From NCBI RefSeq assembly GCF_000283155.1, contig NW_004454160.1, positions 1,755,561 to 1,819,560 of the forward strand: a DNA stretch of 64,000 bases, given 5' to 3'. Each line of letters begins with the position of its first letter. The stretch's first letter is position 1. Positions 21,616 through 32,111 of the stretch are shown here, piece after piece. The position numbers and the translations under genes are program-made. The notes below the pieces were generated by a model, which was not told the DNA's origin, made no database searches, and saw only the letters and a program-made list of their open reading frames with translations. This DNA comes from Ceratotherium simum simum (lineage: Eukaryota; Chordata; Mammalia; Perissodactyla; Rhinocerotidae).

Positions 21616-24600
21616 TTAAAAAGTAGATTGGCATTAAGCTACTATAATATGCTCAACCTTGCTAATAATCAGAGGATGCAATTTAAAATAATGAGCTATA
21701 TTCTTTTTCTAATGTGAGTCTAGATTAAAGAGTTGGATATTAAACACTGCTGGAAAGGTTGTAGGAATATGGGCCTTTTAGAGCTGAGCTGTCTAATATG
21801 GCAGCTAGTAGCCACATTTGGCTATTTAAATTTAAATTAACTAAAATTAAATAAAGTTTGAAATTGAGTTGCTTAGTCACAATAGCCACACTTCAAGTGT
21901 TCAATAACCACAGGTGGTTAGTAGCTACAGTATTGGACTGTATTATCGTTTCTACCATTGCAAAAAGTTCCACTGAACAGACTAAAGATATCAGCCAGAG
22001 AGTGGAATAGGGAGCCCTAGACACTCACCCACAACAAACCAACAAAATACCTCTGTGAGAAATCTCAGAAACCAGTTAAAGGGTTCCTGCACCCCAGGTG
22101 AGCATGAAGCCAGCTACATGGAAGCTGGGTACAGAATTTGCAATACTCTCCACTTGCTCTCATCAGAGGTTCTTCCCCCCGCCCCCCCACAAACATGATG
22201 CAGCATCTTTGAGAGGAAACCTTCAACTCTGATCTTCTCCTTGGGGAGTGAAAGGAGTAGAACGTAAGTCCAACTTACTTTCAGGTGGTTGTCTGAGGGA
22301 CCAGTGTCTATTTTTCTGAATTTAGTACTGACAGGAATGAGGGTGCCAGGTTGAGGCATTTCTGAGAACAAAGACATAAACCATGCACCAAGGTGGGTAG
22401 CACCACTGACAGACACTAGGTGGAGCCTCAGGAGGGTGATTTTCTACACCACCAGAGAGGCTGCAATATTGCAGACAGACACCAGTGGGAGCTCCTGAGT
22501 AGTAGCTGGAAAATCTCTTCAAACATATTATACACACAAACCCAGAAAGGACACATTTATGTTACACATTATACATACACACCCAGAAAAGACTTGAGGG
22601 GTCTTCTGATTCTCTAGCCTGGCTGTGTGGAGAAAGTCCACTCTGTATGAAACTAGACAGCAGTCTGGGAGAGTTGTCTGATTCTTTAGATGCCAAAATC
22701 CCAAACACAACAACAACACAAACAAGATGTACAAAAAAACAGGCAACCATGACACGTTTAAGGGAACCAATTACATCTCTAGAAACTGAACCTAAAGAAA
22801 TGGAGATATATGAATTGCCAAACAATTCAAAATTACTACTATAAGGATGCACAATGAATTAAAAGAAAGCAGGGATAGACAACTAAACAAAATCAGGAAA
22901 ATGATGCATGAACCAATGAGAATATCAACAAAGGAGACAGAAACTATGAAGAAAAACCAAACAGAAATTCTGGAAATGAAGAATACAATATCTGAATTGA
23001 AAAAGTCACTGAAGGTATTCAACAGCAGACTTGACCAGGGAAAAGAAGAATCAGTGAACTCAAAGACAGAACTTTCATAATTAGTGAAACAGAGGGAGAA
23101 AAAGAAAAAAGAATGAAGAAAAATGAAGAGAGCCTAAGGGACTTATGGGATACCATCAAATAAAACAACATACACATTATAGGAGTCCCAGAAGGAGAAG
23201 GGAGAGAGAAAGGGGCAGAGAACCTATTTGAAGAAACAATGGCCAAAAATATCTCAAATCTGAGGAAACAAATGAACATACAAATTCAAGAAGCTCAAAA
23301 AACTCTAATTAGGATAAATCTAAAGAAAGCTACACTGAGATGCATCATAATCACACTGTCAAAAGTCACAAATAAAGAGAGAATCTTGAAAACAGTGAGA
23401 GAAAAGTGACTGTTACATACAAAGGAGCTCCTATTAGACTATCAGCAGATTTCTCAGCAGAAACTTTGCAGGCTAGAAGAGAGTGGGATAATATATTCAA
23501 ATTACTGAAAGAAAAACTGCCAACCAAGAATACTACATCTGGCAAAACTATCCTTCAAAAAACAAAGGAGAAATTAGGACTTCCCCAGATAAGCAAAAGC
23601 TGAAGGAATTCATCACTACCAGACCTATCCTACAAGAAATGCTGAAAGGCGTTCTACAAGTTGAAGTGAAAGCATGAAAAATAGCAACACAAAACCATAC
23701 AACAATACATAATTCCCTGGTAAAGGTAAATGAAATAGACAAATAAAGAATCCCATACTATTGTAATGTAGGTAAATTAATAACATAAATCTGGTATAGA
23801 ATTTTTTAAAGAATAAAAATTAATTATGAATCTGTGTTAATAGATAAGCAATATAAAAAGAGATACTTTGTGTTGTCAATAACATAAAGTGGGAGGCGGA
23901 TAGAGATGTAAAAGAGTAGAGTTTTTATATGTGATTGAAGTTACGTTGTTATCAGTTTAAAATAGATTATTATAACATTGAGATGTTTTATGTAATTGCA
24001 ATCATAACCACAAAGAAAATATCTATAGAATATACACAAGGGGAAATTAGAAAGGAAGCAAAACATGTCACTACAAAAAGAAAAACAGCAAGAGATGGAA
24101 AAAGGGGTCAAAACAGGTAGAAGTACAAAAAACAATTTAAAAAATGGCAGTAATAAGTTCTTCCCTGTCAGTAATTACTTTAAGTGTAAATAGATTAAAC
24201 ACACCAATTAAAAGACATAGACTGGCTAAATGGATGAAAAAACAAGATCGTACTACATGCTGTCTACAAGAGACTCACTTTAGATTTAAGGGCTCACATA
24301 GGCTAAAAATGAAAGGATGGAAAAAGATATTCCATGCAAATGGAAACCTAAAGAGAGAGGAGTGACTATAGTTAGATCAGATAAAATAGACTTTAAGACA
24401 AAAAGTGTCACAAGAGACAAGGAAGGACATTATATAACAATAAGAGTCAATTCACCAGGAAGATATAACAATTATAAATATTTATGCATCTAACATTAGA
24501 GCACCCAAATATATGAAGCAAACACTGACAGACCTGAAGGGAAAAATAGACAGAAACACAACAAAAGTAGGAGACTTCAGTACCACAATTTCAGTTATGG

Positions 24601-25483
24601 ACAGATAAACCAAACAGAAGATCAATAAAGAAACAGAGGAGTTGAACAACAGTATAGACCAATTGGACATAACAGACATATCCAGAACACTCTACCCAAT
24701 GACAGTAGAATACACATTCTTCTCAAGCACATGTGCAACATTCTCTAAGATAGACCACATATTAGGTCACAAAATAAGTCTTCACAAATTTAAGAAGATT
24801 GAACCTATACAAAGCATCTTCTCCAACCACAATGGAATGAAACTAGAAATCAATAGCAGGAGGAAAACAGAAAAACCACAAATTTGTGGAAATGAAACAA
24901 TGCACTCTGAAACAACCAAGGATTGAAAGAATAAATCATAAGAGAATTTAGAAAATATCTGGAGACAAATGAAAATGAACACACAACATACCAAAACTTA
25001 TGGGATGTAGCAAAAGCAGTACTAAGAGGGAAATTTATAGCAGTAAATGCTTACATTAAAAAAAAAGCAAGATCTCATATACACAACTTCACATTACACC
25101 TCAAAGAACTAGAAAAAGAAAAAAAAAACTAAACTCAAAGTCAGCAGAAGGAAGGAAATAATAGTGATTAGAACAGAAACAAATGAAATAGAGACTAGAA
25201 AAGCAATAGAAAAATTCAATAAAACCAAGAGTTGTTTTTTAAAAGATCAACAAAATTGACAAAACTTCAGCCAGACTCATGCAGAAAAAAAGACTCAAAT
25301 ATCTAAAATTAGAAATGAAAGAGGAAACATTACAATTAGTCACATAAAATAAAAAGAATTAAAAGAGACTACTATAAACAATTATATGCTAACTAATTGG
25401 ATAACCTAAGGAATGGATAAATTCCTTGAAACATACAACCTATCAAGGATGAATCATGAAAAAATAAAAGATCTAAATAGTTC

Positions 25484-25690
25484 ACGGGCCAGCCCCGTGG
25501 CTTAGCGGTTAAGTGCGCGCACTCCGCTGCTGGCGGCCTGGGTTCGGATCCCGGGCGTGCACCGATGCACCGCTTCTCTGGCCATCCTGAGGCCGTGTCC
25601 CACATACAGCAACTAGAAGGATGTGCAGCTATGACATACAACTATCTACTGGGGCTTTGGGGGGAAAATAAATAAATAAATCTTAAAAAA
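25484..25690 (+). mobile_element. ERE SINE, short form, inside L1 ORF2
   Basis: Head GGGCCAGCCCCGTGGCTTAG, body to CTGGGGCTTTGGGG, then AAATA-rich tail. Flanking AAATAGT repeats (25475-25481 and 25691-25697). It lacks the extra TTAGCTCAGG tail modules of longer copies. Confidence 0.9.
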
Positions 25691-26117
25691 AAATAGTCCT
25701 ATAACTAGTGAGGAGATAAAAGCTATAATTAAAAACCTGCCAACAAAGGACCCAGGACCAGGTGGTTTCACTGGTGAATTCTAACAAACATTTAAAGAAT
25801 AATTAACACCAATCTTTCTCAAACTCTTCCAAAGAACTGAAAAGGAAGGGACACTCTCAAACTCATTCTATGTGGCCAGCATTACCCTGATACAAAAACC
25901 AGATAAAAGACGACAAGGAAAGAAAACTACAGACCAATATCCCTGATGAATGTTCATACAAAAATCCTAAACAAAATGAATTCAACAGCACAATAAAGGA
26001 ATCATATTTCATGACCAGGTGGGATTTATACTTGGATGCAAGCATGGTTCAACATATGAAAATCAATCAAGGTAATACATCTCATTAACAAAATGAAGGA
26101 CAAAAACCATATGATTA

Positions 26118-26471
26118 TCAGGGCCAGCCCAGTGGTGTAGTGGTTAAGTGCGCGTGCTCCACTTTGGCAGCCTTGTCTATGTCGGTATATGTAAAAAGGC
26201 AACCTACAGAATGGGAGAAAATAATTGCAAACCATACATCTGATAAAAAGGTTAATATCCAGAATAATTAAGAACCCAGGGTTCGCAGGTTCACATCCCG
26301 GGCATGCACCGATGCACCGCTTGTCACGCCATGCTGTGGCGGCGTCCCATATAAAGTAGAGGAAGATGGGCACAGATGTTATCCCAGGGCCAATCTTCCT
26401 CAGCAAAAAGAGGAGGATTGGCATAGGATGTTAGCTCAGGGCTAATCTTCCTCACCAAAAAAAAAAAAAAT
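26118..26471 (+). mobile_element. Chimeric ERE SINE containing an L1 segment
   Basis: The ERE head (26121-26172) and ERE body/tail (about 26275-26471, ending in 14 A) are separated by about 100 bp foreign to ERE. Of this, 26191-26262 is nearly identical to ORF2-end sequence of the same L1 at 27760-27832. The whole unit is flanked by CATATGATTA duplications (26108-26117 and 26472-26481), so it appears to have inserted as one piece or been modified in place afterwards. Confidence 0.88.
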
Positions 26472-29400
26472 CATATGATTACCTCAATTGATGCAGAAAA
26501 ATCATTTGACAAAATTCAAAACACTTTCATGATAAAAACACTCAACAGACTAGGGATGGAAGAAAATCACCTCAACATAATAAAAGCCATGTATGAAAAG
26601 CTCAAAATTAGCATCATACTAAACAGGAAAGGTTTTCCTTTAAGATCAGGAACAAGTGGGCAAGGATGTTCACTCTTGGCACTACTATTCAACATTGTAC
26701 TGGCAGTTCTAGCCAGAGCAATCAGACACGAAAAAGCAATATAAGGCATAAAAATTGGACAAGAATAATTAAAATAATCTTTGTTTGCAGATGATATGGT
26801 CTTATATATAGAAAACCCTAAAGATTCCACCAAAAAACTGTTAGCACTAATAAATGAATTCAGCAAAGTTGCAAGATACAAAAATCAACACTCAAAAATC
26901 AGATGCATTCCAATACACTAAGAATGAGCAATCTGAAATGGAAATTAAGAAAACAATCTCATTTATTATAACATCAAAAAAGATAAAATACTTAGGGATA
27001 AACTTAACCAAGGAGGTCAAAGATTTGTATGTTGACAACTACAAAATATTGCTAAAATAAATCAAAGAATCTTCAAATAAATGGAAACACATCCCATGCT
27101 CATGGATTGGAAGACTTAATATTGTTAAAATGTCCATACTACCCAAAGCAATCTACAGATCCAACGCAATCCCTATCAAAATCCTAATGGCATTTTTTGC
27201 AGAAATAGAACAATCAATCCTAAAATTAGTATGGAATTTCAAGGGACCCCAAATAGCAAAACAATTTTGAAAAAGAAGAACTAAGTTGGAGGCCTCACAT
27301 TCCTGATTTCAAAATATACTACAAAGCAATAGTAATTAAGATTGTTTAGTACTGGCATAATGATAAATATATAGACCAAGGGAATAGAATTGAGAACCCA
27401 GATAAACCTTATGGCCAAATGATGTTCAACAAGAGGGCCAAGACTACACAAAGGAGAAAAGACAGTCTCTTAAACAAATAGTGTTGGGAAAACTGGATAT
27501 CCACATGCAAAAGAATGAAGCTAGACCCTTACCTTACACCATTTACAAAAATTAACTCAAAATTGATTAAAGACCTACATGTAAGAACAAAAACTATTAA
27601 ACTCCTAGAATAAAACATAGTGGAAAGCTTCAGGACACTGGATTTGGCAGTGATTTCTTGGATATGACCCCCAAAGCACAGGCAACAAAATAAAAAATAG
27701 ACAAATGGGACTACACCAAACTTTAAAACTTCTGCACACCAAAAGAAACAATCAACAGAGTAAAAAGACAACCTACAGAATGGGAGAAAATAATTGCAAA
27801 TCATATATCTGATAAAAAGGTTAATATCCAGATATATATAAAAACTTCTTCAACTCAACAACAGAAACCAAATAATCCAGTTTAAAAATTGGCAAAGGAC
27901 TTGAGCAAACATTTCTCCAAAGAAGATATACAAATGGCCAATAAGCACATGAAAAGATGCTCAATATAATCATTAGGGACATTCAAATCAAAACCACAAT
28001 GAGATATCACCTCACACCCGTCAGGATGGCCACTATCAAAAGAACAGAGAATAATAAGTGTTGACAAGAATGCAGAGAGGTTGGAATCCTGTGAACTGTT
28101 AGTGGGAACGTAAAATGGTGTTGCCATTATGAAAAACAAAATGGAGCTTTCTTAGAAAATTAAAAATAGTATTACCACATAATCCAGCAATTCCACTTCT
28201 GGGTATATATCCTAAAGAACTCAAAGCACGATCTTGAGGAGATATTTGAACATCCATTTTCATCGCAGCATTATTCACAATAGTCAAGAGGTGGAAGCAA
28301 CCCAAATGTCCATCAACAGATGAATGACTAAAGAAAGTGTGGTACATACATACAGGGAACACTATGCATCCTTAAAAAGAAGGAAATTCTGTCACATGTT
28401 ACAACATGAATGAACCTTGAGAACATTACGCTAAGTGAATGAGCCAGTCATGAAAGGACAAATACTCTACGATTCTACTCATATAAAATACATTAAGTAG
28501 TCAAAATCATAGAAACAGAAAGTAGAAAGATGGTTATCCAGAGCAGGAGGAGGAGGGGTAGAATCAGTGTTAATGGGTATAGAGATTGAGTGTTGTAAGA
28601 TGAAAAAGTTCTAGAGATCTGTTGAACAAAAATGTGAATATACTTAGCCCTATGGAAATATACATCTAAAAATAGTTAAGATGGTAAATTCAATATTATG
28701 TTTTTATCATAATTTTTAAAAAGTTCTGTTGAACAGTGCTGCTTCATAGATAGTTTGTAAATGAATACAGGATTTTTAGAGGTCCATTGGATTTTTAGAG
28801 AGCTCAATCACTTTGAGCACTTGCTTTCTCTGATCTAACAATTTCAATTCCAGGAATCCATCACAAGGGGCAAAAAATGCGTGTGTATATATGTGTATGT
28901 GTGTACGTATTTACAAATAAATATGCAATATAAATTCTTTTAAATATATACATATATTTATATTTGTTGCCATAATATACAATATTTATAAACAAGATAA
29001 ATGTAAAAATTCAAAACAATGCAACTATATCATCCATACATAAAGGAAATGGTTAAATAGTTATGTGAATATGATAGAATATTATTGCATTGCATGGGGC
29101 AATGATCTAAAACTGTATAAATGACTTAGAAAATTATTTATAATATATTGTTTACTGAAAAATAGCAGCTCAAAAATATGTGAATGGTATGTACTTTTTT
29201 AAGGTGTGGCATAACTTCTATATTTGATGGCATAACAAAAGATGAAGAAATAATCATACCTAATAGTCCTGTCTAAGGATGGGACTGTATTGGAGAAGCA
29301 TGAAGGTTGGAGATTAAAGGAGCCTTTCATATCCTACTCTAAATAATTCAGGTTTTTTCCACCTTTTATAATATATATGCATAATTTTTGTAAATAAGGA

Positions 29401-29716
29401 GTAATATGTCAAAGCAGCCTATTTCCACAAGGCTATGTTGACAGATACTACAGAGTTTAGCCCACAGACTATACCGTAAAAGCAGAGAGTGATGAATTCA
29501 TGTCTTTCCTCAAGAAATTCTTCAATGGCCTAAAGGAAAATGGTAAAGAGATGAAAATGAAGATGAAACAGAACGGATACAGGAGATAGGTTCCAACTGC
29601 CCTTCTTCACTTCGGCTGCTGGGTGTTGCTTGAGAAAATAAATCAGATTTACAGACTGGGGAAACTGTAATTTCTGGTTTCCAACCTGAACTAGGAGCTC
29701 AACACACTTGGTGATC

Positions 29717-30180
29717 CTTTCCTTTTTCCCGTCAACTCTCTCCTGAGTTCTCTTCTTCATCTCCTTTACCTCCACTGCACCCTCACGCTCAGCAGCTAAC
29801 TTCTCAGGAAAACAGAGCCTTTGGCCTGGCCCTCCCTTATGGTCTTCTCATAGCTTGGTACACTTATGGTACACTCACAGCTTCTCCTGCCTGCCCACCA
29901 GCTCATCTCCACTATACACACACCCTCTCCTGGAGGCTGAGCAGGGCTGTCTGCTGCCGCTTTCTCAGCAACACAGGAGAATGGCCAAGACCCTTCCCTC
30001 TAACAATCCCTCTTTCTACCACAGAGGACCCTAGAGTGACAGTCCCGTCTCTTCTCTCTCTTTCACATCTAATTTCTTGAAGATGTGGTCTAGATTTGCG
30101 ACCTCTCCTTCCTAATCCCCCATTCACATTACAACTTTCTGACATCTGGCTTTGCTCCTCAGCAGTTCCTTGAACAATTC
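29717..30180. other. Unassigned intergenic between left arm and L2-like repeat
   Basis: No gene recognised. Not shared with the right arm: the sequences diverge right after GGTGATCC. Confidence 0.5.
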
Positions 30181-31450
30181 TCACTAAAGTGACCTCCCTT
30201 TTGCTAAATCAGTGTTTCCTGAACTCTGCTCAGTATTTCACCTGTTGACCACCACACCTTTCATGAAATGCTTCTGTGGCCATCCCTCATCCTCACTTTC
30301 TCCTTACGTGGATATCTGCTTCTTCTCAGGTCATTGCAAGTTCCTGGTCTTAAACCCGAGGGTTTCAGTCATTCCTATTTCTCTGCTCCTTCCACACAGT
30401 CCCTTGAGGCGTGTCATCAGCTTTCAGGGCTTCCATCAGCACCACTGTGCTCATGACTCCAGCTCAGGCCAGGCACCTCACCCCAGATGGTGCTGCCCAT
30501 CTTTCTGACTGCAGATTAGAATCCTTTCTTCGATGCTTTGCTAGCATCTCAAAATCTACAGTTCTCGAGCAGGGCTTTTCATATTTCTTCTGCTCACTTA
30601 AGACTACTTGTTCTTATGTTGTCTCCTTCCCTGAGTGAGTGGAACCACAATACACGCACTTGCCTAAGCCAGAAAAGAGAATGTTCTTTGTAATTCTTGC
30701 CTCTTTCATGCTGAGAGAATCCACTCAATCATTAGGTCTGGCAGAGTCTGCAGCCTTCATATATTTTCAAGCTGTCCACTTGTGTCCTTCCACGGAGAGA
30801 CAACAGAGGTGACTGGTAAGGAATGCAGCTCCGGGGTGGAACTGCCTAGAAGCGTGTAGCGATTGTGTCATCTCATATCACCATCTGAGCTAAGGTACTG
30901 TTTCAGTTTCCTCATGTGTAACATATGGATTATAATAATAGGGTTATCATTATCTGCAAAATAGGATTATTGTGAAGAATTAATAAGCTGATTCACGTAA
31001 AGAGCCTGGCACGCAGTAAACCTTCCCTAAATATTGTGTTTCTTATGAGTCCCAAGGCCATTATTTCTGGGCCCACAGACAACATTGCTTGTCTGGATGG
31101 TTATAAGAGCTTCTTAACTGGTCTCCCTGACTCAAGCCTGGTCTGTTTTTAACCTTTCCCTGTAATGCAGCCAGAATGAATTCCCTAAGAACAAAACTGG
31201 AAATGTTCCTCTTGTGTCAGAATGTCTCAACAGAACCTTATGGTTTACCCTTTCCCCAGGGACAAGTCCCTCCACTGTCTGATCTGAAGTCTTCAGTGGA
31301 CCTTTGCTGTCTCCTGCTCACCCCTCATGCATACTACAAACATAAACAGCTGTTTGCCTTTCTCTGAAACCTCCTGGGTCTTGCTGTTTTCACAGGTACT
31401 TTTTCTCTGCCTAGATTTTCCCGCCACTGCACACACCCCCCCAAATCACG
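30180..31450 (+). repeat. Ancient LINE, probably L2 class, split by a MIR
   Basis: Fragments such as AACTGGTCTCCCTGACTC, CAGCCAGAATGAATTCCC and CTTCTCTGCCTAGA-like wording follow the order of an ancient L2-like 3' region. Heavily mutated; assignment by pattern only. A MIR interrupts it. Confidence 0.45.
30895..31045 (+). repeat. MIR SINE
   Basis: GTTTCAGTTTCCTCATGTGT, ATTATAATAATAGGG, GTAAAGAGCCTGGCACGCAG and CCTAAATATTGTG match the MIR core and 3' end. Confidence 0.85.
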
Positions 31451-31529
31451 CTGATCCCTGACACCTCAAGGACACACAGCACAAAGAACCACCTGGCAAA
31501 ATGAGCTCGGAAACTTCCTCTTGCCTGAA

Positions 31530-32111
31530 GTCAGGCGCCGCCCGGGGCGGGGGTGGGATGGAGAGTCCACACCGGTGTTCTCAGCTCCGCTGTTCCTCTT
31601 GCCGGCTCCGCGGTGTTCCTTCTCTTTGCCGCAAGCGAGCCCAGGGGAAAACTGGGAATGGTAGAGTGGTATGGTGGGCACAGTGGGCCATAAAACATCC
31701 GATTCCAACCGATGGAAAACTTCAGGTGTGTACTAGGACCAACAGAAACAGACTAAATGGCAGAGGCATAGTGAGCCTTCAACAGGTTCTCTCTTGTTCC
31801 TCCTGTTCTCTATGCCTTCTTTTCCCAGGCTGCTCTCTGCCTTTCTCCATCCCTCGTGCCAATAGCCCCTCTTTTCTCTTTTATTCACGCGCACCTTTCC
31901 CTCATTTCTTCGACGTGCGCCCAACGGCGCTGACCGGAAAACGAACTAGGTATGGTTCTGGGAATGTCAGCTAGACGGAGCCCCGGAGGCCGGGACTCCC
32001 GCTCGCCCTGCTCAGGGAGCTCCGCACTTTGCGCTCCGGCGCCTCTAGCGGCGGTCCCTGGAAGTCTGACTCGCAAGGCCTCAGTGGACTCCCTAGAGGA
32101 GACAGCTTGTT
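31530..32111 (+). promoter_or_regulatory. ADAM30: CpG-rich 5' flank of ADAM30
   Basis: Two clusters of CpG (31530-31640, with GCCGCCCGGGGCGGGG, and 31890-32070) in otherwise CpG-poor DNA, directly upstream of the ADAM30 ATG. The segment GCGCCTCTAGCGGCGG (about 32038-32053) has a counterpart, GCGCCTCTAGAGGTGG, upstream of the inverted ADAM30-like copy, so the promoter region was duplicated together with the gene. Promoter function is inference. Confidence 0.6.

Larger units (their letters stand above)
21981..28717 (+). mobile_element. Near full-length L1 retrotransposon, nested in the left arm
   Basis: A 6.7 kb L1 flanked by 19-bp duplications AAAAAGTTCCACTGAACAG (21962-21980) and AAAAAGTTCTGTTGAACAG (28718-28736), 16 of 19 matching. 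The order is 5'UTR (to about 22795), a broken ORF1 with the IRLSADFSAETLQARREW signature near 23430, ORF2 from ATG 24144 (endonuclease start, KRHRLAKWMKKQD), a reverse-transcriptase segment with FADD near 26785, and a 3'UTR to about 28717. Many stops and two nested SINEs (25484-25690 and 26118-26471) mean it cannot encode active proteins. The matching empty site is in the right arm at about 36190-36215. Confidence 0.93.
18941..29716 (+). repeat. Left arm of a large inverted duplication around ADAM30
   Basis: Without later insertions this arm is about 4.05 kb (18941-21980 plus 28737-29716). Its reverse complement lies at 35184-39290. Stretches I aligned by eye along the whole length (19141-19560, 19650-20160, 21060-21400, 28740-29716) agree at roughly 80-90%. 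The arm carries an antisense old L1 3' portion (about 20160-21070), a low-complexity ATATC run (19574-19650) and an old MER-type DNA transposon (about 21785-21985, continuing at 28718). It ends at GGTGATCC (29716). The 6.7 kb L1 and a short L1 3' end are present only here. Confidence 0.9.

Noticed and set aside
31501..31974. 157-residue open frame upstream of ADAM30
   Set aside because: Lies in the GC-rich 5' flank, where stops are rare. No domain, and no counterpart frame upstream of the inverted copy.
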